In this document: in pieces, positions 42,992 through 51,954 of the stretch
Numbering within the stretch: position 1 is the first letter of the stretch
Layout of the letters: the number at the start of each line of letters is the position of its first letter
NCBI GenBank assembly: GCA_026416955.1
Contig: JAOAEE010000042.1
Coordinates: 1 to 64,000 of the forward strand
Length of the DNA: 64,000 nt
Direction of reading: 5' to 3'
Origin: Ignavibacteria bacterium
GTDB taxonomy: Bacteria; Bacteroidota; Ignavibacteria; Kapaibacteriales; UBA2268
Notes under the pieces: generated by a model
Databases searched by the model: none
Told to the model about the DNA's origin: nothing
The model's input: the letters and a program-made list of their open reading frames with translations, nothing else
Made by a program: the position numbers and the translations under genes

Positions 42992-43900
42992 TTAAATTTG
43001 AGTTTCTGGGTAGAAAATTAAGTTTAGAAATTTATATATCAAGCGTGCAGCGGTAAAGTTTGGGTGGTGTATGCTTGGAATTGGGGAAAGTTCAACAACA
43101 TCGAAGCCGATAACTTGTCTTCCACTTTTAACAATTTCGCGAACGATATTTGTTGCATCGGTAAATGTAAAACCTTCGGGTTCTGGTGTACCAGTGGAGG
43201 GCATAATGGAGGGGTCGAAGAAATCGACATCGAAAGTAATATAGACTTGCGAGGAAAGGGAGTCCACCACGCTTTTTATCCAATTGTTTCCGTATAGATT
43301 TTGCTTTATTTTCCAAGCATAAAAAGTTTTAATAGACTTTTCTGTAATAAGTTGGGATTCTTCAATACATTGGGCACGAATTCCAACTTGGACAAGGCGT
43401 TCGGGAGGGAAGAAATCAATTATTCGTGCCATAACGCAAGCGTGCGAGAAAGGATTCCCCTCGTAAACTTGTCGCAAGTCCGAATGTGCGTCGAATTGCA
43501 AAATACTCATTTGGGGATAACGGTTGTAGAAAGTTTTCACTATTGGGTATGTGATTGAATGCTCGCCGCCAATACAAACAAGAAATTTATTGGTATCTAA
43601 AATACGAGAAACAAAGGACTGAATTTCATTAAATGCTTCGAAGTGACTTAATTTTTTTAATTTCAATTGTTTAATTGTTGCTATCCCTTTTTCGAAGCAA
43701 AGCTCCTTATTGGTTTCCTCATCATAAAATTCAACGTAAGCACTTGCCCGAAGAATTTCTCTTGGACCATCAATTGTTCCTTTACCATAACTTGTTGTCG
43801 ACTCGTAAGGTATTGGGAGAACTACAATTTGGGAATCATTAAACGAGGAAAATTTACTATCGATAGCAAGAAAATTTTTGTTTTTACCCAAAACTTCCAT
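42992..43900 (-). CDS. speB: Agmatinase/arginase-family ureohydrolase
   Basis: A 302-residue binuclear manganese ureohydrolase. Seen are VVLPIPYESTTSYGKGT, GPREILRAS, and metal ligands in CIGGEHSITY (about 108-117), FDAHSDLR (about 133-140), and ITFDVDFFDPSIMPSTGTPEPEG (read in parts). GFDVVELSP completes the set. The branch is agmatinase-like (SpeB) by its length and GTPEPEG motif; guanidinobutyrase and related enzymes cannot be excluded. It would yield putrescine and urea. No polyamine genes are adjacent. It is divergently placed to the GT39 gene. Confidence 0.88.
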   Translation of the reverse strand: MEVLGKNKNFLAIDSKFSSFNDSQIVVLPIPYESTTSYGKGTIDGPREILRASAYVEFYDEETNKELCFEKGIATIKQLKLKKLSHFEAFNEIQSFVSRILDTNKFLVCIGGEHSITYPIVKTFYNRYPQMSILQFDAHSDLRQVYEGNPFSHACVMARIIDFFPPERLVQVGIRAQCIEESQLITEKSIKTFYAWKIKQNLYGNNWIKSVVDSLSSQVYITFDVDFFDPSIMPSTGTPEPEGFTFTDATNIVREIVKSGRQVIGFDVVELSPIPSIHHPNFTAARLIYKFLNLIFYPETQI

Positions 43901-43950
43901 AAATTGTAGGTTTTCTATGTATTTGACAAAATAAAAAGTAATTTTCGATT

Positions 43951-45429
43951 TTGGAGAGAAATTATTTTAAATACTTCATAATTTTAGTTGTTGCTGTTGC
44001 CATAGTTAGACTTTGGCTTTTAAATGCTTTTAATCTTGTTCCCCAAGAAGCATATTATTGGCTATATATTCAGCGACCAGCATTGAGTTATTTCGACCAT
44101 CCCCCAATTTGCAGTTACACAATTGGGTTAGGTACTTTGCTTTTCGGAAACAACGAGTTTGGTGTCCGAATTGGTATGCTTTTACTTTCAATCGGAACGA
44201 GTTTTTTTATTTTTCTTTTGGCAAGGAAATATTTCAACGATGACAAAGGAGCTTTTTTAACAGTAGTTTTTTTAAACTTAACAACCTTTTTCAACTTGCA
44301 TTCAATAGTTGCAACCCCCGATGCTCCTTTGCTGTTTTTTTGGGCTGGTACAATGTTTTTTTATTACAGAGCATTATTCGAAGGGGACAAGTGGGTTGAT
44401 TGGATTATCGCTGGAATTTTTTCGGGGTTGGCTCTTTCGAGTAAGTACACGGGAGCTTTTATTTTTATTAGTTTAATTCTGTTCTTAATCATTGACAAGC
44501 AGTTGAATAAATTGTTTTCTGCTAAGTTCTTTCTTTCGCTCTTGTTTGCTTCGATAATGTTTTTGCCCGTAATAATTTGGAACATTCAAAATGGCTTTGC
44601 TTCCTTTTTGTTTCAAACTTCTGGAAGGGCGAAAGGTGTTCGTGGGATTGGTATTAATTATTTTCTTCAACTTGTGGCAAGCCAACTTTATGAATTAACA
44701 CCAATTTTCTTTTTACTACTTTTTATTATTATGTTTAGAAATCTAAAAAAGTTAAAGAAATTATCTACTAAAGAATTATTTCTATCTTCTTTTTCATTTC
44801 CAATAACGTTATTTTTCTTTTTGGTAAGTTTCACCTCGTTAGTAAAAATGAATTGGATTTTGCCCGGTTATTTATCTTTTATTATTCTTTCGGTAAGTTT
44901 TTATTTGTGTCAAAAGGAGAAGGTAAAACGTCTTGTAAAATATCTGGGTCTTTCGTTTAGTTTAGCATTTATTATTTTTCATTTAATCATAATTATAACA
45001 CCAGTTGTACCAATAGAGAAAGGGGATAGTTGGACAGGTTGGCGAGAAATTGCTAATCGGATAATTACATTAAAACAAGAGTACGACAAAGAGAATAAAA
45101 CTTTTATTTTTTCCAATGAATATAAGATACCCGCGGAGTTAGCTTTCTACACACCTTTCAAGGATGTAATTCTAGCCGAAAATGTCTATGGGAAACCAGC
45201 TCTTCAATTCGATTTCTGGTTCGATGTTCGAGAATTTAGCAATTGGGATGCAATTTTTGTTTACTCCGACTATAATCCATCGGTAAATTTAAACGAAATC
45301 GAAAAGTATTTCTCGCAAGTACAGTTTGTCGAAGAATTTAAAATTATTAAGAGAAACAAAGTGTTCCGAAAGTTCTTCATTTATAGATGTAAGAAGTACA
45401 ACACTTTCCCTTTGCCGACAAATAATTAA
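43951..45429 (+). CDS. GT39/ArnT-like polyprenol-phosphate glycosyltransferase
   Basis: A 492-residue membrane protein with about ten to twelve helices. After the first helix come NLVPQEAYYWLYIQRPALSYFDHPP (read in parts), the conserved E(A/Y)YYW and DHPP motifs of the PMT/ArnT superfamily (GT39/GT83), including the acidic catalytic residue. ATPDAPLLFFW and LALSSKYTGAFI follow. The C-terminal 100 residues are soluble and periplasmic. It transfers a sugar from a polyprenyl-phosphate donor to lipid A, lipid or protein; the acceptor is unknown. The start is a TTG (43951), as no ATG is available near. Confidence 0.85.
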   Translation: MERNYFKYFIILVVAVAIVRLWLLNAFNLVPQEAYYWLYIQRPALSYFDHPPICSYTIGLGTLLFGNNEFGVRIGMLLLSIGTSFFIFLLARKYFNDDKGAFLTVVFLNLTTFFNLHSIVATPDAPLLFFWAGTMFFYYRALFEGDKWVDWIIAGIFSGLALSSKYTGAFIFISLILFLIIDKQLNKLFSAKFFLSLLFASIMFLPVIIWNIQNGFASFLFQTSGRAKGVRGIGINYFLQLVASQLYELTPIFFLLLFIIMFRNLKKLKKLSTKELFLSSFSFPITLFFFLVSFTSLVKMNWILPGYLSFIILSVSFYLCQKEKVKRLVKYLGLSFSLAFIIFHLIIIITPVVPIEKGDSWTGWREIANRIITLKQEYDKENKTFIFSNEYKIPAELAFYTPFKDVILAENVYGKPALQFDFWFDVREFSNWDAIFVYSDYNPSVNLNEIEKYFSQVQFVEEFKIIKRNKVFRKFFIYRCKKYNTFPLPTNN

Positions 45430-45485
45430 TTCTTTTTAATTGAAAATTACTTTTTTAACAGTTAATTTAGTTTTTTTTTATTACT

Positions 45486-46223
45486 ATGGAAAGAATTTTA
45501 GTTTTAGGGGCTTATTCTGGTATTGGACAGGCAGTATTAAATATTCTCGCCAAGAGAAATTCCAAACTATTTTTGGTTGGTCGAGACCAAGAAAAGTTGA
45601 GAATAGTCGAAGAGCACCTTCGGGTTGTGGGGAATTCAGAATTGTTCTATTTTGCAATGGATTTAAACGAAATCGAAAGCCACAAGGAGTTGCTCGAAAA
45701 AGCAATAAAGCAAATGAACGGTCTCGATACAGTTTTTGTTTGTTATGGAATATTACCAAACCAAAGGGAATTGGAGCAAAATCCCGATAAATCAATTGAG
45801 AATTATTATACAAACGCGCTGAGTACAATCCATTTTGTTTCCCTTGCTGCAAATTATTTCGAAGCAATGCACAAAGGAACAATTGCTGTGGTAACTTCCG
45901 TTGCTGGCGATAGGGGACGCAAAAGCAACTACTTTTATGGCTCTGCCAAAGGTTGTGTCGATATCTTTCTCGAAGGGCTACGACATCGGCTGTTTGGGAA
46001 GAATGTAAAAGTGGTAACTATTAAACCCGGGGTAGTTGATACTCCGATGACTAAGGATTTGGATAAAAAAGTTTTTGTTTCTCAACCAGAAGAAGTTGCA
46101 AAAGATATTGTCCGAGCATTGGAAAGTAATAAGGATGTGGTGTACACCCCTTGGTTTTGGAAGTATATTATGAAGGTTATACGGCTAATGCCTAGCAAAA
46201 TATTCTACAGATTAGATTTTTGA
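45486..46223 (+). CDS. Short-chain dehydrogenase, DprE2-like
   Basis: A 245-residue SDR. The NAD(P) site is ILVLGAYSGIGQAV at residues 4-17. The catalytic set is VTSVAGDRGRKSNYFYGSAKG: Ser, then Tyr-x-x-x-Lys with YGSAK near 147. KPGVVDTPMT follows. The RGRKSNYFYGSAK form is that of decaprenylphosphoryl-2-keto-ribose reductase (DprE2)-type SDRs, which together with DprE1 epimerise polyprenyl-phospho-ribose. No DprE1 partner is in the window. The upstream GT39 gene, which uses a polyprenol-linked sugar, makes a role in donor synthesis plausible. Confidence 0.82.
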   Translation: MERILVLGAYSGIGQAVLNILAKRNSKLFLVGRDQEKLRIVEEHLRVVGNSELFYFAMDLNEIESHKELLEKAIKQMNGLDTVFVCYGILPNQRELEQNPDKSIENYYTNALSTIHFVSLAANYFEAMHKGTIAVVTSVAGDRGRKSNYFYGSAKGCVDIFLEGLRHRLFGKNVKVVTIKPGVVDTPMTKDLDKKVFVSQPEEVAKDIVRALESNKDVVYTPWFWKYIMKVIRLMPSKIFYRLDF

Positions 46224-46272
46224 TTTTTAATAAAATTGTTTAATTTGTAATTGTGATTTTAGGGGGGAATAA

Positions 46273-48555
46273 ATGAAAATATTACTTTGGTTACTGGTAA
46301 TTTTTGTAAATATATCTGTATTTGCTCAACCAAAACAATCAAATAAGCAAATTAATATATTCCCCGACGAGTATTCCGATTTGGATGATGTTCCAATAAG
46401 CAAACAAATTGAAGACCCGTTTGTGATTAAAACTCTTGAACGCGCGAGAATAAAATATCTTCGTGCCTTGTCGTTCATTGAAAAGCAAGATACAGCCCAA
46501 GCCGAAGAAAATTTCGAGCAAGCAATCGATATCTTAAATTCTATTAGTTTTTATCCAAACATTAATAAATATCGCGATTATACCGAGCTTATCCAGTCGA
46601 TTTTAGAGGACTATGAGCGATATATCCGAAACATAGACCATTTAGACGAAAGTTCATCTTTGTTTATTCTTCGGGAAACTTTAAACAAAGAATTGGATAA
46701 GGCTTCCCGTACAAAACCAACTCGAATAGGAACATTGAAAACAACAATAAAAGATACTACCAAAGGAGTAGAAGCGAAAGCTAATATCGTTTATCAAATT
46801 CCGATGGATGATAACGAGTATGTCAAGAAAAGCATTGAATTTCTGACGCAAAAGCCTATTGGGCGGAAATTCGTTCGCAATAGTCTTGCGCGAAGTACAG
46901 TTTGGGGTAGCATCATCAAAAAGATAATAGAAGAAGAAGGAATGCCCCCAGAGATATTCTACCTTGCAATGGTAGAAAGCGGTTTTAACCCATTTGCAGT
47001 ATCGCGTGCGAAAGCAGTGGGAATTTGGCAATTCATTATGTCCACTGGGCAATTGTATGGCTTGAATGCAAATAATTCCCCTTGGATAGACGAACGCCGA
47101 GACCCAATCAAATCAACTCGCGCAGCAATGAAACACTTGCGTGATTTATTCAATGAACTTGGTGATTGGCATCTTGCAATTGCAGCATATAATTGTGGCA
47201 TAAATGCTGTTCAGCGAGCGATTGCAAAATATAACAACCCCGATAGTGTGAATTTTTGGAATATTATGCAATTTCTCCCCCGCGAAACAAGAAATTATGT
47301 CCCTTTATTTATTGCAACTGTTCGAGTTGTGAACAATCTTGAAGCCTATGGTTTTAGTAAGTCCGAAATTGAATATCTTCCAGAAGTGCAATTTGATAAG
47401 TATACTCTTAAAGAACCAGTAGCTCTGAATGCTCTTGCAAAATGCGCAAATGTAACCATTGATAAATTGAAAGAACTAAACCCAGAATTGCTCTTTTCGT
47501 TTACACCCCCAGAAGTTTCGGAGTATGAACTTCGGATACCTTTCGGAACCAAACAAACTTTTGTCGCTAATTACTTGAATTTGACCCCCGAGGAGAAGCA
47601 ACCGTTCTTTGTTTACAAGACAGAACGAAAAGAAACAGTCGAGAAAATTGCTGGAAAATTTAACATTAATCCCAAGGAAATCCTTTTGGTTAATAATTTA
47701 TCCTCGGCTTCAAAAACTTTACCCAAAGGTATGAATTTGAAAATACCAATAATATCAAATATGGACCTTTCGAAGAAAGAGGAAGAAACAATATCCCCTG
47801 CTCAAACAAATCCTTTGGTTGAAAGCAGAAGTTCGGGAAGTGTGTCCGAAAAGAAAATGATACCACTTCCAGAAAATCGTAACGAAAAAGCAAGGTTAGT
47901 AATTCGATACATAGTAAAAGAGAATGATAATTTGTCTACAATTTGTCAAAAATTTAATACAATTGCTGATAGTATTATTAAGTGGAACGACTTAAGGTCG
48001 AGAGTACTTACCCCGGGGCAAACAATCCGAGTTTATTCAAGCGAATATTTCTACAATCAATTTTCAGCCCAGAAGACTCCCACTGTTGAAAATACAAAAA
48101 GTCCCGAAATCGACAATTACTCATCAAACGAAGAGAATAGAACGAGAGTTAGTTCAAGAATTAACCTAGACAAGCCTTCGACCAAAGTTTACAAAAGAAC
48201 CCACAAGGTACGCAAAGGGGAAACCTTGCAAACCATAGCCGATAAATATGATGTTACTATTGCCAATTTAATTGAATGGAACCCACATCTGAAAAAAAGG
48301 AAGCATTCCATAAAGGCTGGCGAAACAATTTCTCTTTACAGTAAAGCAAAAGTAGAAACTGAAAGACCATCGAAGAATAGTAATTCGAAAAGCCATAATA
48401 AAAAGAAGAGCACAAAGTTTCACGTAGTTCGCAAAGGTGAAACTTTATCGGAAATTTCGAAAAAGTATAACATCTCTTTGAATGAACTTAAATCACTCAA
48501 TCCAAAACTCAATCCAAACAGGATAAAGAAAGGCGACAAAATTAGAATCAATTGA
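46273..48555 (+). CDS. MltD-like lytic transglycosylase with four LysM domains
   Basis: A 760-residue cell-wall enzyme. A signal peptide (ILLWLLVIFVNISVFAQ) is followed by an alpha-helical region (about 50-200), then an SLT/goose-lysozyme fold (about 215-350): catalytic Glu in LAMVESGFNPFAVS near 235, GIWQFIMSTG and AIAAYNCGINAV. Four LysM peptidoglycan-binding repeats follow: FFVYKTERKETVEKIA (about 440), YIVKENDNLSTIC (about 545), HKVRKGETLQTIA (about 645) and HVVRKGETLSEIS (about 715). Ser/Lys/Asn-rich linkers separate the last three. Expected to cleave peptidoglycan in the periplasm for growth or remodelling. A GGGGG ribosome site precedes the start. Confidence 0.92.
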   Translation: MKILLWLLVIFVNISVFAQPKQSNKQINIFPDEYSDLDDVPISKQIEDPFVIKTLERARIKYLRALSFIEKQDTAQAEENFEQAIDILNSISFYPNINKYRDYTELIQSILEDYERYIRNIDHLDESSSLFILRETLNKELDKASRTKPTRIGTLKTTIKDTTKGVEAKANIVYQIPMDDNEYVKKSIEFLTQKPIGRKFVRNSLARSTVWGSIIKKIIEEEGMPPEIFYLAMVESGFNPFAVSRAKAVGIWQFIMSTGQLYGLNANNSPWIDERRDPIKSTRAAMKHLRDLFNELGDWHLAIAAYNCGINAVQRAIAKYNNPDSVNFWNIMQFLPRETRNYVPLFIATVRVVNNLEAYGFSKSEIEYLPEVQFDKYTLKEPVALNALAKCANVTIDKLKELNPELLFSFTPPEVSEYELRIPFGTKQTFVANYLNLTPEEKQPFFVYKTERKETVEKIAGKFNINPKEILLVNNLSSASKTLPKGMNLKIPIISNMDLSKKEEETISPAQTNPLVESRSSGSVSEKKMIPLPENRNEKARLVIRYIVKENDNLSTICQKFNTIADSIIKWNDLRSRVLTPGQTIRVYSSEYFYNQFSAQKTPTVENTKSPEIDNYSSNEENRTRVSSRINLDKPSTKVYKRTHKVRKGETLQTIADKYDVTIANLIEWNPHLKKRKHSIKAGETISLYSKAKVETERPSKNSNSKSHNKKKSTKFHVVRKGETLSEISKKYNISLNELKSLNPKLNPNRIKKGDKIRIN

Positions 48556-48640
48556 CCTACAAATTCGACCCAAATATTTATCAAATGATGATAAAATAAT
48601 TTGGCGAATTTGTTGAAAATAATATTCCTAAGTAAAAATG

Positions 48641-49390
48641 CTAAATTGAAAAGTATGGCAACAGAAGTTCTTCGAACTGGTAGAAGCCGGGTTCTTTGTT
48701 GATAAGATTGAGTGCGACAAAAAGTGCCCCGTGTCCGAATGCTTCCCTTGAAACCGATTCGTGGATTAATCGAACAGTTTGAAAAGGGAACCCGCAAATA
48801 ATCTCGTGCCGACCAATTATGCTTCCAGCTCTTATCGACTTGATTTCGAGTTCATCCAAGTTTAATTCTTTTGCAATGACTTTTGCGGTTCCAGAGACTT
48901 CTTTCTTTTCTTTGAAATGTTCCTCGACAATTACAAAATCGACATTTGGTGCGATTTTCTTCAAGAACTTTGCAACAATAATTAAGTAATTAATCCCAAG
49001 AGTAATATTTGGTGACCAAAAAACGACAGTCGATTTCGAAAGTTCTTTAAGTTTTGATTTCGTTTCTTCGGAATAATGGGAAATTGCCGAAAGGATCTTT
49101 ACTTTCCTATTTGCGGCTTCGTCGCCATAGAAGTAAATAGCATCTTCGGAAGCAAAGTCGATGATAATGTCCACTGGTTGAATGTCCAGAAGCGTTGAAA
49201 TAGCGATATCTTGTACCGAATAGATTAGGCCCGGTTGGTCTGTTTCTATTCCCAAGAATTCGGGTGCAGAATGGTGCTCCAACTTGTGGGATTTCCGAAG
49301 TACCCATTCCAAACTTGTTTCTTTTGTGCGAAGTAAAACTGATGCAACAGACTTTCCAGCTCTACCAAACCCTATTAGCCCTATTTTCAT
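48641..49390 (-). CDS. DapB-family dihydrodipicolinate reductase-like protein, divergent
   Basis: A 249-residue protein with a Rossmann start KIGLIGFGRAGKSV (residues 2-15) and VDIIIDFASED near residue 74. The C-terminal domain shows WSPNITLGINYL and VEEHFKEKKEVSGTAKVIA, matching the DapB pattern E.HH..K.D.PSGTA. The second active-site His is Phe, and D-x-P is EV. It is therefore a family member whose diaminopimelate role is uncertain; a divergent DapB with the same function is possible. No other lysine-pathway gene is adjacent. It lies convergent to the transglycosylase. Confidence 0.75.
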   Translation of the reverse strand: MKIGLIGFGRAGKSVASVLLRTKETSLEWVLRKSHKLEHHSAPEFLGIETDQPGLIYSVQDIAISTLLDIQPVDIIIDFASEDAIYFYGDEAANRKVKILSAISHYSEETKSKLKELSKSTVVFWSPNITLGINYLIIVAKFLKKIAPNVDFVIVEEHFKEKKEVSGTAKVIAKELNLDELEIKSIRAGSIIGRHEIICGFPFQTVRLIHESVSREAFGHGALFVALNLINKEPGFYQFEELLLPYFSI

Positions 49391-49550
49391 AGAAAACCTT
49401 TCTTTATCTCTTTTTGAGTTTGTTTTCTTAATATAGCAAAATTGATGTAATTAACAAAATAATTTAATAGTTTAAAAATTCGTTAATTTTTTTATGAGTT
49501 TTCCATTAATAAAAAATGTAAAGAATAAAATAAGTTCGTTTCGAATGCAA

Positions 49551-51785
49551 TTAAGGATTTTCTTCGAGATTTTCGCTTTCATTTAAATATTCAAATGTAA
49601 AATAGATTTTTGTGCCGATACCTTCTTGGCTTTCGACCCAAATTTTGCCATTATGGAGTTTGACGAATTCTGCTACGATGGAAAGTCCCAATCCGGTGCC
49701 TTTTTCTCCTTTTGTTCCGTAGGAACTATCTGCTCTTACTTGGCTGAAAAGTTTTTGGGCTTTCTCGACGGACATTCCAACGCCGTTGTCGCTCACGCAG
49801 AATAAAATTTCATTGTTTTGCTTTGTTCCCGAAACAACTATTTCTCCGTTTTCGTTGCAATATTTTAAGGAATTATAAATTAAATTTTGAAAAATGATTT
49901 GTAGAAGTGAGGGGTCGAATTCGAAGTACAGGTCTTGGGCTATTTGATTTTCAATCTTAATATTTTTGCTTTTTGCATAATCAGATAGAATAGCACAAAC
50001 TATATTGGCAACTTCGTATGGTTGATTTAGGCTTTTTTTTGGTTTGATTTTTTTGTTCTGTGAGGCAGCCCAAAGCAATAAGTTTTCGAGAAGAATATAT
50101 AAGTTTTCTGTTGATTCCTTAAGTAGCTTTGACAATTCAAACTTCTCTATATCGGTAAGATTTTCGTTTTCTACAAAAAGTAAAAGGGCAGTGTTTTTTA
50201 TTCCACCTATTGAGTTTTTCAGGTCGTGTGCTATAACGGAAAATAATGTATTCTTTGTTCTATTGGATTCCTCAAGTTCTAAATTACTTGCTAAAAGTTC
50301 TTTTTGGGAGTTTTCTAATTCAATATTTAGTTTTTCGGTCAAGTTCAGGGCATTTTGAATTTTAATATTTAAATCGGTAAGTTCAACATTCTTTTTCCCT
50401 AAAAGCATTGCAGCGTGTTTTTTCCTTTCATAGAAGTAAAAGACTAAAGCAACGAGCATTGTAAGAAAAATAGCAAGAACAATAAGGAGTGCAACAATAA
50501 TCTGTTGGTCCTTTAATTTTTGTTCTTTGTATGTCTTTTCAATTTGGATGATTTCAATGTCTTTTATTTTGTTTTGAAGTTCAATATCTAATTGTGCATA
50601 GTGAAGTTTTTTTTCGTTTGTTTCAAAAATTTGAGAAATCAGGTTTGTAATGATGCTATCTTGCAATTCCTTTGCTTTTCTATACATTCCTCGTTGGGAG
50701 TAAATTTTGGCTATAAGTAAATCAATATCAATTGCTTGACTTCGAAATTGCGGATATTGGGCAATTAATTTCCTTGCCATATTTAGGTATGATAAGCTTT
50801 TATCTAAGTAGCCTTTTCCTTCAAGGAAACTTGATACTAAGTAGTAATGCCTAATAATCATTGGAACATTTTTTAAGTTGGAAATAGTATTAATCGAACG
50901 CTCAAAATAATGGAAACCAGAATCTTTCATATTTTTAGACAGATAGGCTTGTCCAAGAGTTAATTCTGCTTGTGCACGAAAATTAATGTATTCTGGTGTG
51001 TCGACCTTTGTTATTGATTTCGACGGGTCGAAATTAAATGATAGTTTAGAATAATGTATTGCACTGTCCAATTTACCCATTTCCCAATAAAGTGCACCCA
51101 AAGTTTTGTAATAATATTGTTGATTAATCTTTGGTATGGATGGTGATAACCTAAATTTTTCGCTTTTACGAACATAAAATAAAGCAGAGTCATAATTTTT
51201 AAGGTTTTGGTAACACAAACCAACATTTTCCGAAGCAACTGCTAAATTGTGTTGGATATTTGTTACTTCCCACTTGGTAAGTTTTAAGTTTTTTAATTGT
51301 TCGTTCAATAATGAAATAGCTTCTTTATATAAACTAATTGCTTTTTGGTATTGATGATATGCAAATAGTAAATTTCCAAAATCAATATTAATGAGTGCTA
51401 ATGTTAGTAAGTCGTTATTTTTTTTTGCAAGGTCAACAGCGAGGAAGAAATACTTTGCAGAAATTTCAAACTGTTGTAAACTTTTGTAAAGGTAAGCAAT
51501 ACCGGAATAAAGCATTATCTTATTGCTTTCATTTAATGTCAAGTTAGAGTCGTTAAGTATTGAATAATAGAACCTTATTCCTTCTTCGGGGTTGTAATAT
51601 GTGTAATATTCTCTAAGCTTGGAATAAGTTAACTTGACATTACTATCTGTTTTATTATTTTTGAAATAGTCTATTAATGTTTTTTTTGCTTTTTCTATTT
51701 CGTCTAAATCTGAAGTTTGAGAACTCAATTGAAACAAATTCAACATTAATAAAAGAAATACCAAAAAGAAAAAATTAGATTTCAT
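49551..51785 (-). CDS. TPR-domain sensor histidine kinase (tandem copy 1)
   Basis: A 744-residue protein with a signal/membrane segment at the start (FFFLVFLLLMLNLFQL), a periplasmic TPR array (about 30-400: SGIAYLYKSLQQFEISAKYF, IDFGNLLFAYHQYQKAI and others), one membrane helix near 440, a coiled-coil linker, and a histidine kinase core. The H-box is FSVIAHDLKNSIGGIKN (His near 518), the N-box is NLIYNSLKYC, then VSDNGVGMS and GTKGEKGTGLGLSIV for ATP binding. There is no receiver domain. The signal is unknown. The neighbouring gene at 51955-54165 has the same architecture, so the pair arose by tandem duplication. Confidence 0.9.
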   Translation of the reverse strand: MKSNFFFLVFLLLMLNLFQLSSQTSDLDEIEKAKKTLIDYFKNNKTDSNVKLTYSKLREYYTYYNPEEGIRFYYSILNDSNLTLNESNKIMLYSGIAYLYKSLQQFEISAKYFFLAVDLAKKNNDLLTLALINIDFGNLLFAYHQYQKAISLYKEAISLLNEQLKNLKLTKWEVTNIQHNLAVASENVGLCYQNLKNYDSALFYVRKSEKFRLSPSIPKINQQYYYKTLGALYWEMGKLDSAIHYSKLSFNFDPSKSITKVDTPEYINFRAQAELTLGQAYLSKNMKDSGFHYFERSINTISNLKNVPMIIRHYYLVSSFLEGKGYLDKSLSYLNMARKLIAQYPQFRSQAIDIDLLIAKIYSQRGMYRKAKELQDSIITNLISQIFETNEKKLHYAQLDIELQNKIKDIEIIQIEKTYKEQKLKDQQIIVALLIVLAIFLTMLVALVFYFYERKKHAAMLLGKKNVELTDLNIKIQNALNLTEKLNIELENSQKELLASNLELEESNRTKNTLFSVIAHDLKNSIGGIKNTALLLFVENENLTDIEKFELSKLLKESTENLYILLENLLLWAASQNKKIKPKKSLNQPYEVANIVCAILSDYAKSKNIKIENQIAQDLYFEFDPSLLQIIFQNLIYNSLKYCNENGEIVVSGTKQNNEILFCVSDNGVGMSVEKAQKLFSQVRADSSYGTKGEKGTGLGLSIVAEFVKLHNGKIWVESQEGIGTKIYFTFEYLNESENLEENP

Positions 51786-51811
51786 TTTGGAAAATTGTAA
51801 TTTTCAAAAAA

Positions 51812-51819
51812 CAAAGTTA
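51812..51819 (-). promoter_or_regulatory. Putative -7 element for the first histidine kinase
   Basis: Read on the minus strand this is TAACTTTG, matching TAnnTTTG, 26 bases before the kinase ATG. No -33 match at the right spacing was found. Confidence 0.25.
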
Positions 51820-51954
51820 ATTAATTTCAATAATAAATTAGTTAATATGTTATAATGTGAATTGGGAAATGCTGTTCAAAAAAAAGAAGAAAAGAACAAG
51901 GCAATTTTTTTAAAATCATAAAGTTTTAATTTTTTTTGAAAAAAGTACTATCTT

